A stretch of 64,000 bases of DNA from Mycobacterium colombiense (lineage in GTDB: Bacteria; Actinomycetota; Actinomycetes; Mycobacteriales; Mycobacteriaceae). This document shows, piece after piece, positions 35,604-44,905 of the stretch. The stretch lies in NCBI RefSeq assembly GCF_003284935.1, contig NZ_QMEV01000005.1, forward strand, positions 62,001 through 126,000, read 5' to 3'. The translations under genes and the position numbers were made by a program. Under the pieces are notes generated by a model. The model did no database searches and was not told where the DNA came from. It saw nothing but the letters and a program-made list of their open reading frames with translations. Position 1 is the stretch's first letter, and each line of letters opens with the position of its first letter.

Positions 35604-36220
35604 CCGATACCGCGCCGGAAGTTCGCGGCGGATTCCCCGACGTCAGACCCGTCGAGGACGCCCCGGCGGAACTGGGTCCGTTCGTCGCCGCGCTGCGCCG
35701 CCTGCAGGACCTGACGGTGTCCACGCGGCCCGACCCCGCGCTGTGGGCCGCCGCGACCGCGCACCTGGAGAGCGCCTGCGCGCTGCTGGACGGCCACCAG
35801 GTCCCCGAGACCGAGGCGGTGGCCGGCCGCGTGCTGAGCCTGCCGGGGCTGGCCCATCCGCTGATACCGCCCTGGATGGTGACGAAGTCCGGTCCCGACG
35901 GCGTGCGGATGGCCGGCCATTTCAGCACCGCCCACATCGGCGGAAACCGGGCCGTGCACGGCGGCATGATCCCGCTGTTCTACGACTGGCTGCTCGGCAT
36001 GGTCGTGACCACCGCCGACATCCGCCCGACGCGCACCGCGTACCTGCACGTCGACTTCCGCAGCATCACCCCGATCGACCAGCCGCTCACGGCCCACGGC
36101 CGCATCACCGGCATCGACGGGAGGAAGATTTTCATTGACGCTACTATGATAGCCGCCGATGGCACCGTGCTCAGCGAAGCCAACGGCCTGATGGTCCGAC
36201 TGCTCCCCCACCAGCCGTGA
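35600..36220 (+). CDS. PaaI-type hotdog thioesterase
   Basis: Hotdog-fold protein of 206 residues. The N-terminal 70 residues are helical and the catalytic segment NRAVHGGMIPLFYDWLLG lies near residue 112, with the HGG of acyl-CoA thioesterases. The C-terminal strands (AYLHVDFRSITPI, KIFIDATMIAADG) complete the fold. ATG 35600 overlaps the previous stop. It is encoded just before an acyl-CoA synthetase, as is common where CoA ester levels must be balanced. A related hotdog protein is encoded at 53087-53782. Confidence 0.87.
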   Translation: MTDTAPEVRGGFPDVRPVEDAPAELGPFVAALRRLQDLTVSTRPDPALWAAATAHLESACALLDGHQVPETEAVAGRVLSLPGLAHPLIPPWMVTKSGPDGVRMAGHFSTAHIGGNRAVHGGMIPLFYDWLLGMVVTTADIRPTRTAYLHVDFRSITPIDQPLTAHGRITGIDGRKIFIDATMIAADGTVLSEANGLMVRLLPHQP

Positions 36221-36228
36221 GAGGCACG

Positions 36229-37881
36229 ATGTCCGACACCACAACGACATTCACGGTTCCGGCCGTCGTGAAGGCCGTCGCCGCCGCGATCCCCGATCGG
36301 GAACTGATCATCCAGGGCGATCGGCGCTACACCTATGCGCAGGTGATCGATCGCTCCACCCGGCTGGCCGCATACCTGCATTCGCGGGGGTTGGGCTGCC
36401 ACACCGAGCGCTCCGCGCTCGGCGGCCACGAGGTGGGCCAGGACCTGCTGGGCCTCTACGCCTACAACGGCAACGAATTCGTCGAGGCGTTGCTCGGCAG
36501 CTTCGAGGCACGCGTCGCCCCGTTCAACGTCAACTTCCGCTACGTGAAGAGCGAGCTGCAATACCTGCTGGCGGATGCCGGGGCGACCGCGCTCCTCTAC
36601 CACGCCGCGTTCGCGCCTCGAGTGGCCGAGATCCTGCCGGATCTGCCACAGCTGCGCGTGCTGATCCAGATCGCCGACGACTCGGGCAACGACTTGCTCG
36701 ACGGCGCAGTCGATTACGAGGCCGCACTGGCGTCGGTCTCCCCGACACCGCCGCCCGTGCAGCACTCCGGCGACGACCTGTACGTCCTGTACACCGGCGG
36801 CACGACGGGAATGCCGAAGGGCGTGTTGTGGCGCCAGCACGACATTTTCATGACGTCCTTCGGCGGCCGGAACCTGATGACCGGCGAGCCGTCGAGCTCC
36901 CTCGACGAGATCGTCGAACGCGCCGCCGCCGGGCCGGGCACCAGGCTGATGATCCTGCCCCCGCTGATCCACGGTGCGGCCCAGTGGAGCGTGATGACCG
37001 CGATCACCACGGGTCAGTCCGTCGTCTTTCCCACGGTCGTCGATCACCTAGACGCCGAGGACGTGGTGCGCACCATCGAGCGGGAAAAGGTCATGGCGGT
37101 CACGGTGGTCGGTGATGCGATGGCGCGCCCCCTGGTCGCCGCCATCGACAAGGGCATCGCCGACGTGTCGTCGCTCGCGGTCGTCGCCAACGGCGGCGCC
37201 CTGCTGACCCCATACGTCAAGCAGCGCTTGATCGAGACGCTGCCCAACGCCGTCGTGGTCGACGGCGTCGGATCGTCGGAGACCGGTGCGCAGATGCACC
37301 ACATGTCGACGTCGGGGGCGGTGGCCACGGGGACGTTCAACGCCGGCCCGGACACTTTCGTTGCCGCCGAGGATCTTTCGGCGATCCTGGCGCCCGGACA
37401 CGACGGGATGGGGTGGCTGGCGCAGCGGGGCTATGTTCCGCTCGGCTACAAAGGCGACGCGGCCAAGACGGCCAAGACCTTCCCGGTGATCGACGGCGTT
37501 CGGTACGCCGTCCCCGGCGACCGCGCGCGCCACGGCACCGATGGCCGCATCGAATTGCTGGGCCGCGATTCGGTGACCATCAACTCCGGCGGCGAGAAGA
37601 TCTTCGTCGAGGAGGTCGAGACGGCCATCGCGTCACATCCCGCGGTGGCCGACGTGGTGGTCGCCGGGCGGCCGAGCGAGCGGTGGGGCCAGGAGGTCGT
37701 TGCGGTGGTGGCGCTCGCTCCAGGTGCCAGCGCCGAAGCCGGCGAACTGGTGGCCCACGCCGCGCAGACGCTGGCGCGCTACAAACTTCCCAAAGCGATC
37801 GTCTTTCGCGCCGCCATCGAGCGCAGCCCGTCCGGCAAGGCCGACTACCGATGGGCGCGCGAGCAGGCGGTCAACGGCTGA
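36229..37881 (+). CDS. acyl-CoA synthetase (FadD19-like variant motif)
   Basis: Acyl-CoA synthetase of 550 residues. The phosphate-binding loop is the variant TGGTTGMPKGVLWR near residue 189, as in FadD19-type steroid CoA ligases, rather than TSGTTG. The adenylation lysine is in SGKADYRWAR near residue 537. Residues about 50-70 carry an insertion (LGCHTERSALGG) also seen in the ligase at 44902. GTG 36217 overlaps the previous stop, but ATG 36229 gives the usual N terminus with GAGAGG before it. It is the last gene of the Rieske operon, followed by a hairpin. Confidence 0.9.
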   Translation: MSDTTTTFTVPAVVKAVAAAIPDRELIIQGDRRYTYAQVIDRSTRLAAYLHSRGLGCHTERSALGGHEVGQDLLGLYAYNGNEFVEALLGSFEARVAPFNVNFRYVKSELQYLLADAGATALLYHAAFAPRVAEILPDLPQLRVLIQIADDSGNDLLDGAVDYEAALASVSPTPPPVQHSGDDLYVLYTGGTTGMPKGVLWRQHDIFMTSFGGRNLMTGEPSSSLDEIVERAAAGPGTRLMILPPLIHGAAQWSVMTAITTGQSVVFPTVVDHLDAEDVVRTIEREKVMAVTVVGDAMARPLVAAIDKGIADVSSLAVVANGGALLTPYVKQRLIETLPNAVVVDGVGSSETGAQMHHMSTSGAVATGTFNAGPDTFVAAEDLSAILAPGHDGMGWLAQRGYVPLGYKGDAAKTAKTFPVIDGVRYAVPGDRARHGTDGRIELLGRDSVTINSGGEKIFVEEVETAIASHPAVADVVVAGRPSERWGQEVVAVVALAPGASAEAGELVAHAAQTLARYKLPKAIVFRAAIERSPSGKADYRWAREQAVNG

Positions 37882-37882
37882 C

Positions 37883-37913
37883 CGGTAACGCCTCGCATTT
37901 TCTGGCGTTACCG
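37883..37913 (+). terminator. hairpin terminator of the Rieske operon
   Basis: CGGTAACGCC (37883-37892) and GGCGTTACCG (37904-37913) are exact inverted repeats with an 11-base loop that contains a run of four T residues. The hairpin begins two bases after the synthetase stop codon. It marks the end of the operon from 33970. The rest of the gap to 38149 holds no gene apart from the operator at 38076. Confidence 0.7.
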
Positions 37914-38075
37914 CAGACGGACCAGCGCTGACGGCGTCACCGCGTCAACCTGGTCTGCGCAAAGTGGCTGGCGCCCAACTGTTTCTCCGACCTGCATCGT
38001 CTCCGGCGGGGCAGCTGACGCACGCTTGCCGACATCGCCGAAAGGCATGCGACCTCGCCCGCCATGCCCATATTG

Positions 38076-38098
38076 CCTACTGTAATAATTACAGTAGG
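38076..38098. promoter_or_regulatory. perfect 23-bp palindrome upstream of P450 (site A)
   Basis: CCTACTGTAAT (38076-38086) and ATTACAGTAGG (38088-38098) are exact reverse complements around a central A. The palindrome lies 52 bases before the P450 start codon, where a TetR- or GntR-type dimer would block the promoter. Parts of the same sequence recur in five other intergenic regions of the window (27533, 33924, 48691, 51217, 53859), and the seven preceding bases include TATTG, shared with the 53859 site. This is the strongest operator candidate in the window. Confidence 0.8.
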
Positions 38099-38149
38099 AT
38101 CTTACGAAGAAGTGTTCGATCGTGCTGAGATCAAGATGCTGGAGATCAG

Positions 38150-39358
38150 GTGACGACCAACGTGCACACCGCCGCCGGTGCCGGCGACGAAACCGTCAGC
38201 CTGCGCGACCCCTACCCGTTCTTCGCCCGGAAGCGCCGGGCGGCCAGCGTGTTCGCCGGCACGGTGATGGACTACTCCAAGACGCCGGAGTCCCTGCTGC
38301 CCAAGCAGGAGTACTCCGCGATGTCGTTCGACGCGGTCAACACCGTGTTCCGGGACGGCCGGGTGTTCAGCTCCAAGCCGTACGACAAGACCATCGGCCT
38401 GTTCATGGGACCCACGATTCTGGCGATGGAGGGCAAGAAGCACCGTGAACACCGCAGCCTGGTATCCGCGGCATTCAAGTCCAAGGCGCTGGCCCGCTGG
38501 GAGCCGACCGTCGTGCGGCCGATCTGCAACGCCCTGATCGACGAGTTCATCGAGACCGGTCGCGCCGACCTGATTCGGAACTTCACCTTCGAATTCCCCA
38601 CCCGCGTCATCGCCAAGCTGCTGGGACTGCCGGCCGACGACCTGCCGATGTTCCGCAAGCGCGCCGTCCAGTTGATCAGCTACCACGTCAACTACGAAGG
38701 CGCCTTCGAGGCGTCGGCCGCACTCAAGGACTACTTCCTCGAACAGATCGAGCAGCGTAAGTCCACGCCCACCGAGGACATCATCGGTGACCTGGTCACC
38801 GCGGAGGTCGACGGCGAAAAGCTCACCGACGAAGCCATTTATTCGTTCCTGCGGCTGTTGCTGCCCGCCGGTCTGGAGACCACCTACCGCTCGTCGGGAA
38901 ACCTCTTGTATCTGTTGCTCACCCATCCCGAGCAGTTCGCCGCGGTGCAGGCCGACCGCGAGTTGCTGGCGCCGGCCATCGAGGAGGGCCTGCGCTACGA
39001 GACGCCGCTGACCGTCGTGCAACGCTTCACGACCGAAGACACCGAGGTGGAAGGCGTGAAGATCCCTGCCCGTTCGGTGATCGGGGTGTGCATCGGTTCG
39101 GCCAACCGCGACGAACGGCGCTGGGAACGCTCCGAAGAGTTCGACATCTTCCGCAAGCACGTGCCACACATTTCGTTCGCCGCCGGTGAGCACACCTGCC
39201 TGGGTCTGCATCTGGCGCGGCTGGAAACACGGGTCGCGATGGAATGCCTGCTCAACCGGCTGACCAACGTCACCCTGCTGACCGACGATGACCCGCATAT
39301 CCACGGCCAACCGTTCCGGTCACCGAATGCGCTTCCGGTCACGTTCGACGCGAAGTAG
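38150..39358 (+). CDS. cytochrome P450
   Basis: Cytochrome P450 of 402 residues from GTG 38150, with GGAGATCAG before it. AGLETT near residue 241 is the I-helix motif, EGLR near 279 is ExxR, and FAAGEHTCLG holds the heme-ligating Cys350. It is paralogous to the P450 at 19695-20927: blocks such as YDKTIGL.MG.TILAM, FEFPTR and LLLPAGLETTYRSSG are shared. It is followed after nine bases by a class III CoA-transferase and then a thiolase, so its product probably enters CoA-linked degradation. A perfect palindrome lies upstream. Confidence 0.94.
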   Translation: MTTNVHTAAGAGDETVSLRDPYPFFARKRRAASVFAGTVMDYSKTPESLLPKQEYSAMSFDAVNTVFRDGRVFSSKPYDKTIGLFMGPTILAMEGKKHREHRSLVSAAFKSKALARWEPTVVRPICNALIDEFIETGRADLIRNFTFEFPTRVIAKLLGLPADDLPMFRKRAVQLISYHVNYEGAFEASAALKDYFLEQIEQRKSTPTEDIIGDLVTAEVDGEKLTDEAIYSFLRLLLPAGLETTYRSSGNLLYLLLTHPEQFAAVQADRELLAPAIEEGLRYETPLTVVQRFTTEDTEVEGVKIPARSVIGVCIGSANRDERRWERSEEFDIFRKHVPHISFAAGEHTCLGLHLARLETRVAMECLLNRLTNVTLLTDDDPHIHGQPFRSPNALPVTFDAK

Positions 39359-39367
39359 GGTCCGACA

Positions 39368-40594
39368 ATGGTCAAAGTCATGACGGGCTTTCGGGTCTTG
39401 GAGCTTGCGCAGTTCACCTTCGTTCCGGCGGCGGGAGCCATCCTGGCCGACTGGGGAGCCGACGTCATCAAAGTCGAACATCCGGCACGCGGCGACACCC
39501 AGCGCGGCTTCCTGAATATGGGTGGCATTCAAATAGATCCGGAACGCCACCCGCTGATGGAACACCCCAACCGCGGCAAACGCAGCGTCGGCATCGACGT
39601 CTCCACGCCGGGCGGTCAGGAGGTCATCTACGAGCTGGCCAAGACCGCGGATGTGTTCCTCACCAACTACATGCCCGCCCAGCGCCAGAAGCATAAATTC
39701 GACGTGGAGCACATCCGCGCGGTGAACCCGAACATCGTGTATGCCCGCGGCTCGGCCTACGGCGACAAAGGGGCCGAACGTGACACCGGCGGCTATGACG
39801 GCACGGCGTTTTGGACGCGCAGCGGCATCGGGTATGCCCTGACGCCCGAGGAGCTGGGCGGCGCTCTGGGACAGGGCATTCCCGCATTCGGTGATTCGAT
39901 CGGCGGCATGTTCATCGCCGGCGGCATCTCCGCCGCGCTGCTCCATCGCGAGCGCACCGGTGAGGCGGTCGAGCTCGACGTGTCACTGCTCAGCACGGCC
40001 TGGTGGGCGGCCGGCGCAAGCGTGACGCAGGGCATGGAGACCGGCGAGGTCATGCGCACGCCCATGCCGGGATCCGGCGCACCCTCGGTGAATCCCTTCA
40101 TGGGCAACTACGAAACCTCGGACGGTGGCACCATCAACCTGTGCATCATCAGCCCGACCGGGCTGATCCGCGACACGTTCGAACACCTGGGCATCCCCGA
40201 GGCGGCCGACGACCCCCGGTTCTCCGACGTGCTCCCGCTGATCCAAAACGCCGACGCCGCCGCTGAACTGATCGCAAAGGCCTTCGCCGCCAAGCCCTTT
40301 GCCTATTGGCGGCAACACCTCAAGACCATGAAGGGCCAATGGGCGCCATTCCAGAGCCTCATCGACCTGGTCGACGACGAGCAGGCGATCGCCAACGACA
40401 TGATCTCTGAAGTCGAGCTCGCCAGCGGCGGCAAGCCCTTCCGCGTGGTCCGCGGCCCCGTTCAGTTCAACCACGAGCCGCTGACGACGACGCGGGCGCC
40501 GCAGGCCAGCGAGCACACCGAGCTGGTCCTGATGGAGCTCGGCATGGACTGGGACCGGATCGAGGAACTCAAGGATGCAGGAGCTATTGCGTGA
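39368..40594 (+). CDS. class III CoA-transferase (CaiB/BaiF family)
   Basis: CoA-transferase of 408 residues. The N terminus RVLELAQFTFVPAAG and the DWGADVIKVEHP block near residue 31 are typical of CaiB/BaiF proteins; Asp176 in FGDSIGGM is the expected catalytic carboxylate that forms the acyl anhydride. Family members move CoA between carboxylic acids or cause racemisation (MCR/AMACR branch), so a 2-methylacyl-CoA racemase role cannot be excluded. It sits nine bases after the P450 and 12 bases before the thiolase. It may activate the acid produced after P450 oxidation of a side chain. Confidence 0.9.
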   Translation: MVKVMTGFRVLELAQFTFVPAAGAILADWGADVIKVEHPARGDTQRGFLNMGGIQIDPERHPLMEHPNRGKRSVGIDVSTPGGQEVIYELAKTADVFLTNYMPAQRQKHKFDVEHIRAVNPNIVYARGSAYGDKGAERDTGGYDGTAFWTRSGIGYALTPEELGGALGQGIPAFGDSIGGMFIAGGISAALLHRERTGEAVELDVSLLSTAWWAAGASVTQGMETGEVMRTPMPGSGAPSVNPFMGNYETSDGGTINLCIISPTGLIRDTFEHLGIPEAADDPRFSDVLPLIQNADAAAELIAKAFAAKPFAYWRQHLKTMKGQWAPFQSLIDLVDDEQAIANDMISEVELASGGKPFRVVRGPVQFNHEPLTTTRAPQASEHTELVLMELGMDWDRIEELKDAGAIA

Positions 40595-40606
40595 GGAGCG
40601 GCGCGC

Positions 40607-41752
40607 GTGAATGATGTCGCCATCATCGGCGTGGGCTTACACCCGTTCGGGCGCTTCGAGGGCAAGTCGGCCATGCAGATGGGCGTCGACGCCATCCACG
40701 CCGCCGTCGCCGACGCCGGTATCGCTTGGCAGGACGTCCAGTTCGCCACCGGCGGCAGCTGGACGGTCGCCAACCCGGACGCGATAGTCGGCATGGTCGG
40801 GCTCACCGGCATCCCGTTCACCAACGTCTTCAACGCCTGCGCGACCGCCGCGAGCGCCGCCAAGGCGTGCGCTGACGGAATCCGATTGGGCGACTACGAC
40901 ATCGGGATCGCCATCGGCCTGGACAAGCACCCGCGCGGCGCGTTCACCGAGGACCCCGCCCTGGTCGGGATGCCGCGCTGGTACGCGGAGAACGGGCAAT
41001 ACCTGACGACCCAGTTCTTCGGCATGAAGGCCAACCGCTACCTGCACGACCACGGCATCTCCCAACAGACCTTGGCCAGGGTGGCGGCCAAGAACTTCCG
41101 CAACGGGGCCATGAACCCCAACGCCTTTCGCCGCAAGCCCATCTCCGAAGAAGACATCCTCGGCTCGACCATGCTCAATTACCCGCTAACCCAGTACATG
41201 TTCTGCGCGCCCGACGAGGGCGCCGCCGCCGTGGTCATGTGCCACGCGGACATCGCGCATCGGTACACCTCCAAGCCCGTCTACCTGCGCGCGGTGGAGG
41301 TCCGCACCCGCCGCTATGGCGCCTACGAGGTGAACACCACCTGCGCGCCCGTCGAAGAGGACGTGGCGCCAACGGTTTATGCCGCCCGCACCGCTTTCGA
41401 GAAGGCGGGCATCTCCCCCGACGACGTCGACGTGATCCAGTTGCAGGACACCGACGCCGGCGCCGAGATCATTCACATGGCCGAGTGCGGATTCTGCGAG
41501 CACGGCGATCAGGAGAAGCTACTGGCCGACGGCGCCACCGAGATCAACGGTGCGATGCCGGTCAACACCGACGGCGGGTTGATCGCCAACGGCGAGCCCA
41601 TCGGCGCCTCCGGTTTGCGGCAGATCCACGAGGTCGTGCGCCAACTCCGCGGTGAGGCGGGCGATCGTCAGGTGCCCGGCAACCCGAAAGTGGGATTCAC
41701 GCAGTTGTACGGCGCGCCGGGCACCGCCGCGGCGACCATCCTCACGACCTGA
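40607..41752 (+). CDS. thiolase family protein (SCP2-thiolase-like)
   Basis: Thiolase-fold protein of 381 residues. Cys78 in FNACATAAS is the acyl-accepting nucleophile. NTDGGLIANGEPIGASG near residue 325 carries the second motif, with GEPIGASG in place of GHPIGATG. There is no C-terminal CxGGG Cys, as in SCP2-type and Ltp-type proteins that cleave or condense sterol-side-chain CoA esters. It starts at GTG 40607 with GGAG upstream, 12 bases after the CoA-transferase. Thiolases or aldol-lyase partners of this type commonly act with a DUF35 protein; none is adjacent here. Confidence 0.89.
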   Translation: MNDVAIIGVGLHPFGRFEGKSAMQMGVDAIHAAVADAGIAWQDVQFATGGSWTVANPDAIVGMVGLTGIPFTNVFNACATAASAAKACADGIRLGDYDIGIAIGLDKHPRGAFTEDPALVGMPRWYAENGQYLTTQFFGMKANRYLHDHGISQQTLARVAAKNFRNGAMNPNAFRRKPISEEDILGSTMLNYPLTQYMFCAPDEGAAAVVMCHADIAHRYTSKPVYLRAVEVRTRRYGAYEVNTTCAPVEEDVAPTVYAARTAFEKAGISPDDVDVIQLQDTDAGAEIIHMAECGFCEHGDQEKLLADGATEINGAMPVNTDGGLIANGEPIGASGLRQIHEVVRQLRGEAGDRQVPGNPKVGFTQLYGAPGTAAATILTT

Positions 41753-41831
41753 CGGGTTCGCCTGCGCCGAGCGTGAACTGGCGGCGACGACACGCCGAGG
41801 CCGGTCACCGTCGGGTCACATTGGACGCGGG

Positions 41832-43025
41832 CTACGAGGCCTTCTGCGCGACCGGCGCGTAGGCCGGCTTGCCCAGACCCAGCACGTACTGGGCGATCAT
41901 GTTGCGGAACACCTCGAGGGTGCCGCCGTAAATCCCGACCAGCGGGGCGAACCGGTACACGTACTCGGCGGCGCCGTCGTCGGCCGCGCCGTCGGTGCCG
42001 ATGGGCAGCGAAGACGCCGTGCCCAGGATGTCCATCAGATCCGGGGAGATGTCACGCATCGTCTGGGCCAGCGCGACGCGCCCGAAGATGCTGGGCGCGC
42101 TCAGGGAGGCTTCCATCTGCGCGGCGCTGCGTCCCAGACGATAGGCCACCGCGGCGTCGTCAATGAGCCTGCGCCCGCTCGGGTCTGGCTGCGCAACCTT
42201 GGCCGCGGCCTTGTCCACGGCGTCGGCCATGAAACCGGCCTGGTGCATCATGATCGACACGTCCTGCAGCCCGTCCGGCGCGGCCGCTACCGCCCCGTGC
42301 TCGGTGTTGAGGGGCTCGCGCAGCACCGTCCAGCCCGCGTTCACGTCGCCCAGGCGATACTTGTCGTCGACGCGCACGTCGCTGTAGTAGACGATGTTGG
42401 TGCGGTCGCCGTCGACGGTGCGGATGCCCTGGATCTCGATGCCCGGTGAGTCCAGCGGAACCAGGAACATCGTGAGACTCTTGTGCTTCTGGGCGCCCGG
42501 ATCGGTGTTGGTGATGAGGAAGACGTACTGGCAGTTGTGCGCTCCGGTGGTGAACATCTTGGAGCCGTTGATAATCCAGCCGTCACCGTCACGCACCGCC
42601 CGGGTCTTGCACGTGGCGATGTCGGACCCGCCCTCGGGCTCGGTGTAGCCCAGGCACAGCCGGACATGCCCGCTGAAGACGCCCGGCAGCACCTCGTCCC
42701 GCAACTCGGCGGAGCCGAACTTCGCGACCGAGCGGGCCACCATGGCGGTGGTGCCCCAGGTCACCCACGGCACGTGCGCGCGCCGCTTCTCCAGTTCCCA
42801 GATGCGCCGCCGCAACCGGCTGAACCCGCCGTCGGCCTCCGACTTCCATTCGCGTTCAAGGTAGCCGGCGGCGCCCAGCGCCAGGTGCACGCCTTCGTCG
42901 AAGTTGTCACCCGTTTCCCGGTCCCGGCGCTTGACGTCTTCCGTCACATGGGTGCGCAGGAAGTCGCGCGCTTCGTCGAGGAACCGCTGATCGTCGTCGG
43001 ACAGCGTGACCCGTGAGAAATCCAC
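41832..43025 (-). CDS. acyl-CoA dehydrogenase, long (alpha-type) subunit
   Basis: Acyl-CoA dehydrogenase of 397 residues. YTEPEGGSDIATCKTRAV lies near residue 127 and IYGGTLEVFRNMI near residue 365. The start is GTG 43025, which immediately follows the TAA of the upstream short subunit with no gap, so translation is coupled. It is the last gene of a six-gene minus-strand operon from 48649. The pair with 43026-44072 is the fourth long/short ACAD couple in the window. Confidence 0.91.
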   Translation of the reverse strand: MDFSRVTLSDDDQRFLDEARDFLRTHVTEDVKRRDRETGDNFDEGVHLALGAAGYLEREWKSEADGGFSRLRRRIWELEKRRAHVPWVTWGTTAMVARSVAKFGSAELRDEVLPGVFSGHVRLCLGYTEPEGGSDIATCKTRAVRDGDGWIINGSKMFTTGAHNCQYVFLITNTDPGAQKHKSLTMFLVPLDSPGIEIQGIRTVDGDRTNIVYYSDVRVDDKYRLGDVNAGWTVLREPLNTEHGAVAAAPDGLQDVSIMMHQAGFMADAVDKAAAKVAQPDPSGRRLIDDAAVAYRLGRSAAQMEASLSAPSIFGRVALAQTMRDISPDLMDILGTASSLPIGTDGAADDGAAEYVYRFAPLVGIYGGTLEVFRNMIAQYVLGLGKPAYAPVAQKAS

Positions 43026-44072
43026 TTAGGCGCCCTTTCCACTCTCGCGCACGGCGACCAGCTCGCCGACGTATTTGGCGCTGGCGCCGGGATCCCCGCC
43101 GGCCAATGACCAACCACGGGCTCGCACCAGATATGCCGTCGCGGCGGCCTCCGCCGAGACACCAAGTCCGCCTTGGATATGCACCGCCATGGTCGCGGCC
43201 TTGGCCGCCTCCTCCGCCATGAACACGAACGCCGAGGGTGCAAGCTCGGGGCGCTCGTGCGGCTCGTTGTCCAGGAACCAGGCCGCGCGCCGCGCCAGAT
43301 TACGGCCGCCCTGCACGGTGATCGCGATGTTGGCCAGTGGATGCGAGATGCCCTGCAGCGTCGAGATCGGCACCCCCAGGGTGTAGCGGGTCTTGGCGAA
43401 TTCGGCCGCGATGGTCATCGTCTCCTCGACCAGGCCCACCAACGCCGCCGCGCTCAGCACCCGCCACTCATCCAGGGCCCGTTGATATTCCGCCAGCGCC
43501 TCGGATCCGCCGGCCAGGACGGTGCGGGTGTCCGCGGACGCGGGGTCCACCCAGGCCATCGGCAGCCGGCCGATGTTGTCCACCTTGGTCGGGCGCGTGC
43601 CGAACGTCAGCGCGACGACGTCGTCGCCGTCGCGGACGATGATCTGGTCGGCGATCGACCCGGTCGGCAACAGCCGGGCCCCCGGGGCGCTGTCGTGCTG
43701 CGGATCGAAGGCGACCAGTCGCTTGCCGTGAACCACGTCGGGTTCGGCCGCGCCGAGGCGCGCGAGCAGCCGTGCGGTACAGACCTGGTCGATCCACGGT
43801 ACCGGCGCCAGAGATCGGCCGATCTCCTCGGCCACCAGGGTCAGGTCGACGAGCGTCGCACCGTCTCCGCCCGCGGATTCCGGCACCGCCATGGTCGTTG
43901 CCCCCATGGCGCACAACCGCTCCCACAGGTTCTTGTCGAACCCGGTTTCCTCCGCGGCGCGCACGGTTTCGATCGAGCAATGCGTCTTGAAGAAATCGCG
44001 GTAGGCGGCCTGCAACGCCTCGTGATCCGACGTCAGGCTGTAGTCGAGCCTACGCAATTCATAGCGGTCCAT
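43026..44072 (-). CDS. acyl-CoA dehydrogenase, short (beta-type) subunit
   Basis: Acyl-CoA dehydrogenase of 348 residues. TRYTLGVPISTLQGISHPL near residue 228 and HIQGGLGVSAEAAATAYL near residue 293 define the C-terminal domain. The TWEHD segment of other short subunits is replaced by SAEAA, so substrate or partner contacts may differ. AGGAGGAAGG lies before ATG 44072. The upstream amidohydrolase stop is two bases away. It probably forms a heteromer with the following gene product. Confidence 0.89.
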   Translation of the reverse strand: MDRYELRRLDYSLTSDHEALQAAYRDFFKTHCSIETVRAAEETGFDKNLWERLCAMGATTMAVPESAGGDGATLVDLTLVAEEIGRSLAPVPWIDQVCTARLLARLGAAEPDVVHGKRLVAFDPQHDSAPGARLLPTGSIADQIIVRDGDDVVALTFGTRPTKVDNIGRLPMAWVDPASADTRTVLAGGSEALAEYQRALDEWRVLSAAALVGLVEETMTIAAEFAKTRYTLGVPISTLQGISHPLANIAITVQGGRNLARRAAWFLDNEPHERPELAPSAFVFMAEEAAKAATMAVHIQGGLGVSAEAAATAYLVRARGWSLAGGDPGASAKYVGELVAVRESGKGA

Positions 44073-44074
44073 CC

Positions 44075-44905
44075 TCAGCCTTCCTCCTGGCCACCGAAGA
44101 AGAATTCTTGGGCGTTGTTGTAGAGATAGTTGTCGAGCACGTCCGCCGGCAGGTCCAACCCCGCCGCTTCCGGAACCACGCGGTGCATTTTCAGCACCGG
44201 CCAATCCGAAGCGAAGATCACCCTGTCCGGTCCGCGGGTCCGCATGTAGTGCAACAGGCTGTCCGGCAACCGCTTTGGCGACCATGCCGATGTCATCAGC
44301 CGCAGGTTGGCGTACTTGAGCAACAGCCTGATCGCGACGTCCCACCAGGGGTCGGCGCCGTGAATCATGCACAGCTTCAACTCCGGGAATCGCACGCAGA
44401 CCCGGTCGAGATGGATCGGATTCTGCACCTCGCCGGGGATCGGCGGCCCGGGAATACCGGTGTTGATGCACAGCGGCAGCTCGAGCTCGGCGCACTTGGT
44501 GTACAGCGGGTAATAGACGGCGTCGCTGGGCGGATACTGACCGTCGCCCCAAAAGCTCGGTCCCACAGCGGCATAGGCGACCGGCAGGTCGTTGACGATG
44601 GCGGACAGTTCACGCAGCGACGGGATCGGGCGCAGCAGGTTGACCCCGCCCATCGCCAGGGCGAAACGGTCGGGCCTTTCCTCGACGAATTTGCGTGCGG
44701 TCACCGACGGCTTGGCGAGGTTGTCCATCAAGATCGCCTTGCGCACGCCCTGGGCGTCCATCTCGTCGAGCAGCGTGGACAACTCGACCGGCGCGAACAT
44801 GGACTCCGGCCCCTTGAAGTAATCGTCTCGCACCTTGAGCATCCAGGTCGGCTGCTGCTCGGTCTCGCCGAAGTGCACGTTGACCAGACAATCGATAGCT
44901 TTCAT
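44075..44905 (-). CDS. amidohydrolase family metal-dependent hydrolase
   Basis: Amidohydro_2-type TIM-barrel protein of 276 residues, shorter than the two 400-residue relatives in the window. The N terminus MKAIDCLVNVHFG carries the D-x5-H metal ligands, CMIHGADPWWDVA near residue 185 a barrel His, and FASDWPV near residue 235 the catalytic Asp. ATG 44905 overlaps the synthetase stop as ATGA; an extension to 44947 is unlikely. It lies between an acyl-CoA synthetase and an ACAD pair. Family members hydrolyse or decarboxylate small carboxylates; the substrate is unknown. Confidence 0.86.
   Translation of the reverse strand: MKAIDCLVNVHFGETEQQPTWMLKVRDDYFKGPESMFAPVELSTLLDEMDAQGVRKAILMDNLAKPSVTARKFVEERPDRFALAMGGVNLLRPIPSLRELSAIVNDLPVAYAAVGPSFWGDGQYPPSDAVYYPLYTKCAELELPLCINTGIPGPPIPGEVQNPIHLDRVCVRFPELKLCMIHGADPWWDVAIRLLLKYANLRLMTSAWSPKRLPDSLLHYMRTRGPDRVIFASDWPVLKMHRVVPEAAGLDLPADVLDNYLYNNAQEFFFGGQEEG

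Noticed and set aside
36141..36152. CTACTATGATAG, matching the sequence in the promoter at 19591-19600
   Set aside because: It lies well inside the thioesterase coding sequence and is explained by codons for a conserved beta strand; a regulatory role is not supported.
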